From NCBI GenBank assembly GCA_964416425.1, contig CAYQEC010000015.1:1-55959 (forward strand): DNA of 55,959 bases, written 5' to 3'. Under the pieces are notes generated by a model, which worked only from the letters and a program-made list of their open reading frames with translations, was not told the DNA's origin and ran no database searches. Within the stretch, counting starts at the first letter, position 1; each line of letters opens with the position of its first letter. The position numbers and the translations under genes were made by a program. Positions 15,479 through 23,369 of this stretch are shown here, in pieces. This DNA is from CAYQEC01 sp964416425. Lineage in GTDB: Bacteria > Actinomycetota > Acidimicrobiia > Spongiisociales > UBA5794.

Positions 15479-16077
15479 CCTGGGTCAAGGTGTGCGGGCT
15501 GACCAGGACCGAGGACGTCGCCGCCGCGGTGGCAGCCGGCGCCGACGCCGTCGGCATCGTGCTGATCCCGTCGTCGCCCCGCTTCGTCTCGCGGGAACGG
15601 GCCGGGGCGCTCGCCGCCGCCGCCGAGGGGGTGCGGCGGGTCCTGCTCACCGTCGACCTGGCGCCCGCCGAGCTGGCGGCGCTGCTGGATGAGATCGGGG
15701 CCGACGCGATCCAGCCCTACGGCGCCCACGCCACCGCGGTCGCCGCCGCCGCGGTCGCCGCCGGGATCTTCGTGTTGCGCCCGGTGCTGGTCGCCGCCGC
15801 CCTGGAGCTGCCCGCACCCGGGGAGGGGGTGCCGCTGCTGGACGCCACCGCCGGCGCCGCCCTGGGCGGCACCGGCCGCCGTTTCGACTGGGCCCTCGCC
15901 ACCGGCATCGAAGGGCCCTGGGTGCTCGCCGGTGGCCTCGGGCCGGACAACGTGGCCGAGGCTGTCACCACGCTGCGGCCTTGGGGGGTGGACGCCTCGA
16001 GCGGGCTGGAGGCTGCTCCGGGCATCAAGGATCACGGTAGGGTGACGGCCTTCGTCAGGGAGGCGAAACGGGCGTGA
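15475..16077 (+). CDS. trpF: Phosphoribosylanthranilate isomerase
   Basis: Amadori isomerisation of PRA to CdRP. A 200-residue barrel with the diagnostic KVCGLTR at the N-terminus (catalytic Cys7), GADAVGIVL, LLDATAGAALGGTGRRFDW and LAGGLGPDNV, and the end VDASSGLE. GTG 15475 overlaps the trpC stop and the stop overlaps the trpB GTG, both by four bases, so translation is coupled. Confidence 0.95.
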   Translation: MTWVKVCGLTRTEDVAAAVAAGADAVGIVLIPSSPRFVSRERAGALAAAAEGVRRVLLTVDLAPAELAALLDEIGADAIQPYGAHATAVAAAAVAAGIFVLRPVLVAAALELPAPGEGVPLLDATAGAALGGTGRRFDWALATGIEGPWVLAGGLGPDNVAEAVTTLRPWGVDASSGLEAAPGIKDHGRVTAFVREAKRA

Positions 16078-17258
16078 GACTGGAGCGTCCCGACGCGCAG
16101 GGGAGGTTCGGAGCGTACGGAGGGCGGTTCGCTCCCGAGACGCTGATGCCGGCGCTGCTCGAGCTGGAGGCCGCCTTCGAAGAGGCGCGGGTCGATCCCG
16201 CCTTCGTGGCGGAGCTGAACGAGCTGCTCGCCACCTACGTCGGCCGCCCCACCCCGGTGTACCGGGCCCGGCGCCTCTCCGAGCGGCTCGGCCTCCACCT
16301 CTTCCTCAAGCGGGAGGATCTCGCCCACACCGGCGCCCACAAGATCAACAACACCATCGGCCAGGGGCTGCTGGCGCGGCGCATGGGAAAGCGCCGCATC
16401 ATCGCCGAGACCGGAGCGGGCCAGCACGGGGTGGCCACCGCCACCGCCTGCGCCCTCTTCGGGCTGGAAGGGGTGGTGTACATGGGGACCAAGGACATCG
16501 AGCGACAGGCCCCCAACGTGCACCGGATGCGGCTGCTCGGCACCGAGGTCGTGCCGGTGGCGATCGGGGCGGGAACCCTCAAGGACGCGGTCTCGGCGGC
16601 GCTGCGGGACTGGGTCGCCACGGTGGAGACGACCCACTACATCATCGGGTCGGTGGTGGGCCCCCACCCCTTCCCCTGGATCGTGCGGGAGTTCCAGAAA
16701 GTCATCGGCGAGGAGCTGCAGCAGCAGATGGACGGGTCGTCCCCGGAGCGTCCCGAGCCCGACGTCATCGTGGCCTGTGTCGGCGGCGGGTCGAACTCCA
16801 TCGGGGTGTTCTACCCCTACGCCGGGTCGGGGGTGGAGCTGGTGGGGGTGGAGGCGGCCGGTTTCGGGCTCGCCACCGGGCGACACGGGGCCTCACTGGG
16901 GGCGGGAAGCCCCGGGGTGATTCACGGGGCCATGACCTACCTACTCCAGGACGACGCCGGGCAGATCCTCGAGGCCCATTCGCTCTCGGCCGGCCTCGAC
17001 TATCCCGGGGTCGGGCCCGAGCACGCCTACCTCAAGGATGCCGGGCTGGTGCGGTACGAGGCCGTCACCGACGACGAGGCGGTGGCGGCGCTGCACCTGC
17101 TCACCGAGACCGAGGGCATCATCCCGGCCCTCGAGTCGGCCCACGCCCTCGCCTGGGTGGTGCGGGAGGCGGAGCATCTCGCCGGCCGCAACGTGGTGGT
17201 GAACCTCTCCGGCCGGGGCGACAAGGACATCGAACAGTTGGAGCGGCGTGATGGCTGA
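16074..17258 (+). CDS. trpB: Tryptophan synthase beta chain
   Basis: Condenses indole with serine using PLP. 394 residues with the PLP lysine Lys90 in HTGAHKINN, the catalytic Glu in ETGAGQHGVA, the phosphate loop VGGGSNSIG, and the C-terminal NLSGRGDKD. The N-terminal FGAYGGRFAPETLMPAL is typical of the TrpB1 type that pairs with TrpA. GTG 16074 overlaps trpF. The last eight bases overlap trpA. Confidence 0.97.
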   Translation: MRLERPDAQGRFGAYGGRFAPETLMPALLELEAAFEEARVDPAFVAELNELLATYVGRPTPVYRARRLSERLGLHLFLKREDLAHTGAHKINNTIGQGLLARRMGKRRIIAETGAGQHGVATATACALFGLEGVVYMGTKDIERQAPNVHRMRLLGTEVVPVAIGAGTLKDAVSAALRDWVATVETTHYIIGSVVGPHPFPWIVREFQKVIGEELQQQMDGSSPERPEPDVIVACVGGGSNSIGVFYPYAGSGVELVGVEAAGFGLATGRHGASLGAGSPGVIHGAMTYLLQDDAGQILEAHSLSAGLDYPGVGPEHAYLKDAGLVRYEAVTDDEAVAALHLLTETEGIIPALESAHALAWVVREAEHLAGRNVVVNLSGRGDKDIEQLERRDG

Positions 17259-18069
17259 CGGCGTCACCCGGCTCCGGGGCATGTTCGCGGCCGCCGCCGC
17301 CGAGCGACGGGCCGCCCTGCTGCCCTACATGACGGCCGGGCTCCCGACGGTGGCCGACTCCCCGGCGCTGTTCGAGGCGATGGCCGCCGCCGGCGCCGAC
17401 GGCTTCGAGGTCGGCATTCCCTACTCGGATCCTCTGATGGACGGCCCCACCATCCACGAAGCCGGGCTGCGGGCGCTGGCGACCGGATCCGGGCTCGGGC
17501 CCGGCCTGGAGGTGGTGGCGGAGGTGACGGCGCGCACCGGCAAGCCAGTGGTGGTCATGACCTACGCCAATCCGGTGTTCCGGGTCGGGATCGAGGAGTT
17601 CGCCCGCCGGGTGGAGGAGGCCGGCGGTTCCGGTGTCATCGTCGCCGACATGCCGGTCGACGAGGCAGACGTCTTCCGGGCCGCCTTCGCCGGCCACCGG
17701 CTCGGCCTGGCGCTGTTCGTGGCGCCGACGACGCCGCCCGAGCGCCTGGCACAGGTGGCGGCGGCCGATCCGGTGTTCGTGTACGGCGTCGCCGACATGG
17801 GGGTCACCGGGGAGCGCACCGCGTCGAGTGGGCGAGCCGCGGCGCTGGCATCGCGGGTACGCGAGGCGACCGACGTGCCGCTGGTGCTCGGGGTGGGCAT
17901 CTCGACCCCGGCGCAGGCCCACGCCGCCGCCGCCATCGCCGACGGGGTGATCGTGGGGTCGGCGCTGGTACGCCGGGTACTGGACGCCGCCGACGCCACG
18001 GCGGCGGGGGAGTCGCTGGGCGCGGCGGTCGAGGAGCTGGCGGCGGCGATGCGCCGCAACCGGACCTGA
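17251..18069 (+). CDS. trpA: Tryptophan synthase alpha chain
   Basis: Cleaves indole-3-glycerol phosphate to indole and G3P and channels indole to TrpB. A 272-residue barrel with both catalytic acids: Glu53 in GFEVGIPYSDP and Asp64 in LMDGP. Later blocks include VMTYANPV, MPVDEADVF, and the phosphate-binding VLGVGIS and GVIVGSALV. ATG 17251 is chosen; GTG 17248 directly before it is an alternative. Last gene of the trp cluster. It converges on a tRNA-Leu gene 18 bases further. Confidence 0.96.
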   Translation: MADGVTRLRGMFAAAAAERRAALLPYMTAGLPTVADSPALFEAMAAAGADGFEVGIPYSDPLMDGPTIHEAGLRALATGSGLGPGLEVVAEVTARTGKPVVVMTYANPVFRVGIEEFARRVEEAGGSGVIVADMPVDEADVFRAAFAGHRLGLALFVAPTTPPERLAQVAAADPVFVYGVADMGVTGERTASSGRAAALASRVREATDVPLVLGVGISTPAQAHAAAAIADGVIVGSALVRRVLDAADATAAGESLGAAVEELAAAMRRNRT

Positions 18070-18087
18070 CGCAGCGGGCCCGACCGC

Positions 18088-18174
18088 TGGTACCGGGAGG
18101 GGGACTCGAACCCCCACGGGCTCTCGCCCAACGGATTTTGAGTCCGTCGCGTCTACCAATTTCGCCATCCCGGC
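18088..18174 (-). tRNA. tRNA-Leu (anticodon CAA)
   Basis: 87-base gene on the minus strand including an encoded CCA end. The acceptor stem GCCGGGA pairs with TCCCGGT (with one G-U). The D arm contains AAATTGGTAGACGC. The anticodon stem ACGGA/TCCGT encloses the loop CTCAAAA, giving CAA. A long class II variable arm (GGGCGAGAGCCC) follows, and the T arm is GGGGG-TTCGAGT-CCCCC. A TATGAT hexamer lies nine bases upstream. Confidence 0.97.
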
Positions 18175-18183
18175 GGGGCGGGC

Positions 18184-18189
18184 ATCATA
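18184..18189 (-). promoter_or_regulatory. -10 hexamer of tRNA-Leu(CAA)
   Basis: Minus-strand TATGAT, nine bases before the first tRNA base. No convincing -35 in the G+C-rich upstream sequence. Confidence 0.45.
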
Positions 18190-18222
18190 GGGTCGGGGCC
18201 ACCACCGCGCCGAGCCCGGCCG

Positions 18223-18228
18223 TAGACT
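18223..18228 (+). promoter_or_regulatory. -10 hexamer TAGACT before the gene at 18236 (leaderless type)
   Basis: TAGACT lies seven bases before ATG 18236, with no ribosome binding site. Confidence 0.4.
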
Positions 18229-18235
18229 CACCTGC

Positions 18236-18514
18236 ATGCGCCGCATCGAACGCCGCCTGTTCCGGATCAACGACCGGATCGAGGCGCTGCGCCGCGACGA
18301 AGTGCTCACCCGCCAGGAGCTGGAGTTCCACATCCATCTCAACGACGACGCCACCCGCGACGCCGTGGTGTCGGACCATCCCCTCGATCGGGCCGATGCC
18401 CGGGAGACCGCCGGGGACGTGGCGCGCTTCGAGGCCCACATCGCGGAGCTGGAGAGCAAGCGCCGCGAGCTGGAGCACAGGCGTGATCGCCTGCTCGGCA
18501 GGCTGGGTGCCTGA
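18236..18514 (+). CDS. Small charged coiled-coil protein, unknown function (92 aa)
   Basis: No family recognised. 92 residues, extremely rich in Arg, Glu and Asp. It has two helical stretches with heptad-like spacing (about 3-35, RRIERRLFRINDRIEAL, and 55-88, FEAHIAELESKRRELEHRR), separated by a short His/Asp-rich turn. No signal or membrane segment, so a cytoplasmic antiparallel coiled-coil hairpin is likely. It has its own -10 (TAGACT, seven bases upstream) and lies between tRNA-Leu and tadE, divergent from the tRNA. Confidence 0.65.
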   Translation: MRRIERRLFRINDRIEALRRDEVLTRQELEFHIHLNDDATRDAVVSDHPLDRADARETAGDVARFEAHIAELESKRRELEHRRDRLLGRLGA

Positions 18515-18609
18515 CGCATTCTGAGGCAGCGCCGTACTAGTCCTTCAGGTCGCGCGTAAACAGTCCGAATCACCGGTAGAATCCGCTGGCACCTTCGACC
18601 ACTCAGGGG

Positions 18610-18615
18610 TAGTAT
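18610..18615 (+). promoter_or_regulatory. -10 hexamer TAGTAT before tadE
   Basis: TAGTAT lies nine bases before GTG 18625, with a CTGGCA -35-like element at 18586-18591 (18-base spacer). It immediately abuts the alternative GTG 18616, which makes 18625 the better start. Confidence 0.45.
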
Positions 18616-18624
18616 GTGACCACT

Positions 18625-19218
18625 GTGAGTAGCAACAAGTCCACGCGTCGCCACCGGGAGCGGTCCGAGCGCGGCGCCGCCATGGTCGAGTTTGCCATCG
18701 TCGTGCCCCTCATCGTGATGCTCGTCTTCGGAGCGCTCGAGTTCGGACTCGCCTTCAAGAGCCGGCTCTCCTACAGCCACGCCGTGGCGGGCGCCGCCCG
18801 CATCGGCAGCGTGATGGGCACCGACGACGGCGCCGACTTCGCCATCCTGCAGGCCGTCGAAGCGGGATTGGTGGGAGCGGTCGATCCGTCGTCGATCGAC
18901 AAGGTGATCATCTACAAGGCGAATCCCAACGGGTCGATGTCGACGTCGCAGAACCACTACACCTACAACCCGGCGACGCTGTGCAAGTGGGATCCGTGTC
19001 CCGACCCGGACAACTCGCCCGTTTACGGGAATCCGGGTAACTGGCCTCCCAGCGCCCGGGTCACGACCCTCGTCCCGCAACCCGACGTGATCGGCGTTGA
19101 GATCCAGTTCACCCACGAGTGGGTGACCAACGTGCTCCCGTTCATGAGCTCGCCGGCCCACTGGGCGGACGATGCCCGGATGCGTATGGAGCCCGACGTC
19201 TACGGAACGAGCTCCTGA
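18625..19218 (+). CDS. tadE: TadE-like pseudopilin / pilus assembly protein
   Basis: 197-residue single-pass protein. After a basic N-terminus comes the TadE signature RGAAMVEFAIVVP followed by a hydrophobic helix (about 18-43), then an extracytoplasmic domain of about 150 residues. TadE-family proteins are minor pseudopilins of the Tad/Flp type IVb pilus. GTG 18625 is favoured over GTG 18616 because the -10 hexamer TAGTAT ends at 18615. tadG follows after 14 bases with a strong ribosome binding site. This pair is separated from the rest of the Tad genes (27991 onwards) by polA, two envelope genes and rpsA. Confidence 0.85.
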   Translation: MSSNKSTRRHRERSERGAAMVEFAIVVPLIVMLVFGALEFGLAFKSRLSYSHAVAGAARIGSVMGTDDGADFAILQAVEAGLVGAVDPSSIDKVIIYKANPNGSMSTSQNHYTYNPATLCKWDPCPDPDNSPVYGNPGNWPPSARVTTLVPQPDVIGVEIQFTHEWVTNVLPFMSSPAHWADDARMRMEPDVYGTSS

Positions 19219-19232
19219 GGAGGGTCACTCCC

Positions 19233-20672
19233 GTGAACCGACGCATCTTCGACCGGATCCGGAAGCGGTTCGGTGGTGACACCGAGAGCGGTGTCACCAT
19301 GATCCTCATGGCGTTGTTGATGGTCGTGATGATGGGTGCCGCCGCCATGGCGGTCGATCTCGGCTGGCTCTACCTCAACAGCATCCGTACCCAGCAGGCG
19401 GCCGACGCCGCCGCCCTCGCCGGGGTGGTGTACATGCCCGACGAGTTCCCCACCGCCTCGTCGGTGGCGATCGCCGCCGCCACCGCCAACGAATACGTCG
19501 ACGGCGTCAACGCTGTCGTCACCCCGGCCAAGGTGCCGGGAAGCGACCACCAGCTCCAGGTGACGGTCGACAACAACGTCCCCACGTTCTTCATGCGAGT
19601 CTTCGGGATCGACAGCGTCAGTCTCTCCCGCGAGGCCGTGGCCGAGTACGTGCTGCCGCTCCCGCTGGGGAGTCCGGAGCGCCGATTCGGCAACGATCCA
19701 CAGGCCGGCTACATGCCGAACTTCTGGGCCAACATCCACGGCTACTACACGGGCAAGGGAATGGGGGACCTCTACTCGTCGCATTGTCTCGAATGGCAGG
19801 ACGGTCCAGGCTGCGCCCAGAATCCGGACGCTCGCAACACCGGCTACATCTACGGAGTCGAGGTTCCGCCCGGCGCCACCTCCGGGCCGACGATCGAGCT
19901 GTACGATCCGGCCTTCGTCCGGGGCGGCGGCGACAACATCCTCAACGGCGACAACTGGCAGCCGGGCGGCGATCCGGGATCGACCACGGAGTTCACGCTG
20001 TACGGGCCGGACCCGACCCCGCTCGATCTCTCCGATAACCCGATCATCTGCCAGACCCAATATGCGCCTCGTGCTCCCCATCCGCCCGGGACGACGCTCA
20101 TGACCATCCCGTGGGAGACCTTCTGCAACTCTCCCGACTACGGTCCCGGCATCTACCCGCTGCAGATTCGAGTGCTGGCGCCGAGTGGGAACGAGCGGGG
20201 GTTGAACCGGTTCTCGATGCGTGCCTCGGCCTCCGGGGAGCAGCCCCGCCTCTACGGCCTGGGCGACATGTCGATCTATGCCAACGTCAACGCCGGGATC
20301 ACCGAGTTCTACCTCGCCGAGGTGCAGGAGATCCATAGCGGCAAGACGCTCATCATCAGCCTCTTTGACCCCGGCGACGCCTCCGGCAACCACAACATCT
20401 CGATCGTCGATCCCCACGGCAACGTCCCGGCCTGCGACATGACGGCCGACGGCGACGCCGCCGGATACAGCGGCCACTACAGCCCCTGCCGGATCTACAC
20501 GAGTGACGGGCGCTTCAACGATAACAAGCTGACGATCTCGATCGACCTCACCGGCTACACCTGCAGCAGCGACTGCTGGTGGAAAGTTCGCTACAGCTAC
20601 CCGTCGAGCACGCAGGACACCACCACCTGGGCCGTGCACATCGACGGCAACCCGGTGCGCCTCGTCAGCTGA
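19233..20672 (+). CDS. tadG: TadG-like (TadE/G N-terminal domain) pilus-associated protein
   Basis: 479 residues. The N-terminal part has the Tad-associated Flp-like segment: ESGVTMILMALLM within a hydrophobic helix (about 20-45), then DLGWLYLNS and the alanine-rich block TQQAADAAALAG. The long C-terminal extracellular region has several cysteines (CLEWQDGPGC, CDMTADGD, CSSDCWW) and a sandwich-like end. TadG proteins anchor or tip Tad pili; the large domain could be adhesive, which is inference. GTG 19233 has AGGAGG nine bases upstream. It is downstream of tadE and upstream of polA. Confidence 0.82.
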   Translation: MNRRIFDRIRKRFGGDTESGVTMILMALLMVVMMGAAAMAVDLGWLYLNSIRTQQAADAAALAGVVYMPDEFPTASSVAIAAATANEYVDGVNAVVTPAKVPGSDHQLQVTVDNNVPTFFMRVFGIDSVSLSREAVAEYVLPLPLGSPERRFGNDPQAGYMPNFWANIHGYYTGKGMGDLYSSHCLEWQDGPGCAQNPDARNTGYIYGVEVPPGATSGPTIELYDPAFVRGGGDNILNGDNWQPGGDPGSTTEFTLYGPDPTPLDLSDNPIICQTQYAPRAPHPPGTTLMTIPWETFCNSPDYGPGIYPLQIRVLAPSGNERGLNRFSMRASASGEQPRLYGLGDMSIYANVNAGITEFYLAEVQEIHSGKTLIISLFDPGDASGNHNISIVDPHGNVPACDMTADGDAAGYSGHYSPCRIYTSDGRFNDNKLTISIDLTGYTCSSDCWWKVRYSYPSSTQDTTTWAVHIDGNPVRLVS

Positions 20673-20724
20673 CGCCCGGTTCCTCTCGCCACGAGCGCAA
20701 ACCGTGGAATGTGCGCGCGCTGGC

Positions 20725-20730
20725 TACCCT
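20725..20730 (+). promoter_or_regulatory. -10 hexamer TACCCT before polA (leaderless type)
   Basis: TACCCT lies seven bases before ATG 20738, with no ribosome binding site. Confidence 0.45.
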
Positions 20731-20737
20731 CGGGGCG

Positions 20738-23362
20738 ATGCCCACCCTCGCCCTGCTCGACGGTCACAGCCTCGCCTACCGGGCCTTCTACGCCCTGCCG
20801 GCCGACCTCGCCACCAGCTCGGGCCAGGTGACCAACGCCGTCTTCGGGTTCACCTCGATGCTCATCAAGCTGCTCGACGACGAGCACCCCGACGCCCTCG
20901 CCGTCGCCTGGGACCTGAGAGGCCCGACGTTCCGTAAGGAACGCTATCCCGACTACAAGGCGCAGCGGGACGCCCCGCCCGATCTGTTCGCCGGCCAGCT
21001 CCCTCTCATCAACGAGGTGCTCGAGGCACTCGAGATCCCCCAGCTCAGCCAGCCCGGGTACGAGGCCGACGACGTGATCGCCACGCTGGCGACCCGGGCG
21101 GCAGCAGAGGGGTGGCGGGTGCTGGTGGTGACCGGGGACCGGGATGCCTTCCAGCTCGTCGACGATGACATCGCGGTCCTCTATACCCGCCGCGGCATCT
21201 CCGACACGGTCGCCGCCACCGAGTCGTGGATCCGAGATCGCTACGGCATCGGTCCCGACCAGTACCGCGACTACGCGGCCCTGCGCGGTGACACCTCCGA
21301 CAACCTCCCCGGGGTGCCGGGCGTCGGTGAGAAGACCGCCGCCAAGCTGATCGCCGGGTACGGGTCGCTCGACGGCGTCTACCAGCACCTCGACGAGCAG
21401 ACGCCCAAGCTGCGTGAGAACCTCGAGAAGCACCGCGACCAGGTCTTCCTGAACCGCGACCTCATCGCCTTGGTGCGTGACCTCCCGGTCTCAGACTCCG
21501 CCGGGGCTCCGGTGTCGATCAACGCCCTGGCGCTGCGGGAATGGGACCGTGACGCGGTGCGGCGGGTCTTCGACGGGCTCGCCTTCCGTACCCTGTGGGA
21601 CCGGCTGGTGGAGGTGGGTGGTCAGGCGGAGCTGGAGGCCACCACCCCCGACGTGGAGGTGCGGACCGTCACCGGGGACGCCGGGCTTCCCGCTGGCTCG
21701 GAGCCGCTGGCGCTGGAGCCGGTGTGGGAAGGCGGCGATCTGGTGGGGGTGATGATGGCCGACGGGGACGATGGTGTCTTCCTGCCGGAGGGGCACCTGG
21801 ATCTCCTGGAGAGGGTCGGGGAGCGGGGCGTGGTGGGGCACGACGTCAAGCCACTGCTCCGGGTTCTGCTGGAACGTGAGCTGCCCCTTCCCGACGTCGC
21901 CTTCGACACCGCCCTCGCCAGCTACGTGATCAACCCGGCGCAGCGCACCCCCGACCTCGACGAGCTCGTGTACCGGGAGCTGGGGATCATCGTCGCCCCG
22001 TCCGCTGACCGCGACGGCGGGGAGCGACAGGGAAGTTTCGATCTCGAAGGGGCCGGAGGGCCCGACCTGGAGGCGGCCGCCCGGCGGGCGGTGGCGGTGG
22101 GGCGGCTGGTGGGGCCGCTGCAGGCGCAGCTCGAAGCCCGCGGCAGCCTCCCCCTCTACCGGGAGATCGAACTGCCGCTGGTGCCGATCCTGGCCCGGAT
22201 GGAAGCCGCCGGGGTCGCGGTCGACCACCCCTTCCTCGAAACGCTCGGCGACGACCTGCGCCGCCGCCTCGGGACCCTGGAAGGCGCTATCCACGAGGCG
22301 GCCGGCGGGGTGTTCAACATCAACTCGACCCTGCAGCTCCGTGAGGTGCTCTACGACCGGCTCGGGCTCCCCGTCCTCAAGAAGACCCCCAAGGGGGTCC
22401 CCTCCACCGACGCCACGGTGCTCGCCAAGCTCGATCATCCCCTCGTCACCGATCTGCTGCAGTACCGGGAGCTGGAGAAGCTGCGCTCCACCTACGTCGA
22501 CGCCCTGGTGCCGCTGATCGGACCCGACGGCAGGGTACGGGGGCGCTTCAATCAGATGACGGCCGCCACCGGTCGCCTCTCCCAAGAGGAGCCCAACCTG
22601 CAGAACATCCCGGTGCGGTCCGAGGAGGGCCGGGCGATCCGGCGGGCGTTCGTCGCCGCCGAGGGGGAGCGGTTCCTGGTGGCCGACTACAGCCAGATCG
22701 AGCTCCGGATCCTGGCCCACCTCTCCGGCGATCCCGGGCTGGTGGACGCCTTCGCCCGCGACCTCGACATCCACGCCGCCACCGCGGCACGGGTGGCAGG
22801 AGTCGCCCTCGAGGAGGTCACCCCCGAGCAGCGGAGGCGGGCCAAGATGGTCAACTTCGGCCTGCTCTACGGCATGGAGGCCTTCGGGCTGGCGCAACGC
22901 CTCGACATCTCCCGGGACGAGGCCCAGCAACAGATCGACGCCTACTTCGAGCAGTTCCCGGAGGTGCAGGCCTTCATGCGCGGCATCGTCGACCAGGCTC
23001 GGGTCGACGGCTTCACCACGACGCTGCTGGGCCGGCGCCGCTACCTCCCGGAGCTGGTGAGCGGCAACTACCGCGATCGGCAGGCCGGGGAACGCATGGC
23101 GCTCAACGCCCCGATCCAGGGCTCGGCGGCCGACATCATCAAGAAGGCGATGATCGACCTCGACCGAGAGCTGGGCCGGGACGGCTTGGAGGCGGAGCTG
23201 CTGCTCCAGATCCACGACGAGTTGGTGCTCGAAGTGCCCGAGGGCGAGCTGGAGGCCGTCACCGACCTCACCCGGCAGGTCATGGAGGGCATCGTCGTGC
23301 TGCGAGTGCCGCTCCGGGTCGACACCGCCACCGGTCGCACCCTGGCGGACTGCAAGTCCTGA
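20738..23362 (+). CDS. polA: DNA polymerase I
   Basis: 874 residues. The N-terminal 5'-3' flap nuclease (about 1-290) has LLDGHSLAYRAFYAL, YEADDVIATLA, VVTGDRDAFQL and GVPGVGEKTAAKL. The middle proofreading-like domain lacks the first catalytic acids (LALEPVWEGG where E. coli has FDTET), so it should be inactive as in Taq and mycobacterial PolI. The polymerase domain (about 470-874) has motif A DYSQIELRILAHLSGD, motif B RRAKMVNFGLLYGM and motif C QIHDELVLEVPE. It fills gaps after UvrABC excision and processes Okazaki fragments. It is inserted between the two parts of the Tad locus and converges on a membrane-protein gene seven bases away. Confidence 0.97.
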   Translation: MPTLALLDGHSLAYRAFYALPADLATSSGQVTNAVFGFTSMLIKLLDDEHPDALAVAWDLRGPTFRKERYPDYKAQRDAPPDLFAGQLPLINEVLEALEIPQLSQPGYEADDVIATLATRAAAEGWRVLVVTGDRDAFQLVDDDIAVLYTRRGISDTVAATESWIRDRYGIGPDQYRDYAALRGDTSDNLPGVPGVGEKTAAKLIAGYGSLDGVYQHLDEQTPKLRENLEKHRDQVFLNRDLIALVRDLPVSDSAGAPVSINALALREWDRDAVRRVFDGLAFRTLWDRLVEVGGQAELEATTPDVEVRTVTGDAGLPAGSEPLALEPVWEGGDLVGVMMADGDDGVFLPEGHLDLLERVGERGVVGHDVKPLLRVLLERELPLPDVAFDTALASYVINPAQRTPDLDELVYRELGIIVAPSADRDGGERQGSFDLEGAGGPDLEAAARRAVAVGRLVGPLQAQLEARGSLPLYREIELPLVPILARMEAAGVAVDHPFLETLGDDLRRRLGTLEGAIHEAAGGVFNINSTLQLREVLYDRLGLPVLKKTPKGVPSTDATVLAKLDHPLVTDLLQYRELEKLRSTYVDALVPLIGPDGRVRGRFNQMTAATGRLSQEEPNLQNIPVRSEEGRAIRRAFVAAEGERFLVADYSQIELRILAHLSGDPGLVDAFARDLDIHAATAARVAGVALEEVTPEQRRRAKMVNFGLLYGMEAFGLAQRLDISRDEAQQQIDAYFEQFPEVQAFMRGIVDQARVDGFTTTLLGRRRYLPELVSGNYRDRQAGERMALNAPIQGSAADIIKKAMIDLDRELGRDGLEAELLLQIHDELVLEVPEGELEAVTDLTRQVMEGIVVLRVPLRVDTATGRTLADCKS

Positions 23363-23369
23363 CGCCGTC

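Noticed and set aside
20738..23362. Loss of proofreading residues in PolA as a novelty
   Set aside because: Inactive 3'-5' exonuclease-like domains are well known in PolI of Taq and mycobacteria.
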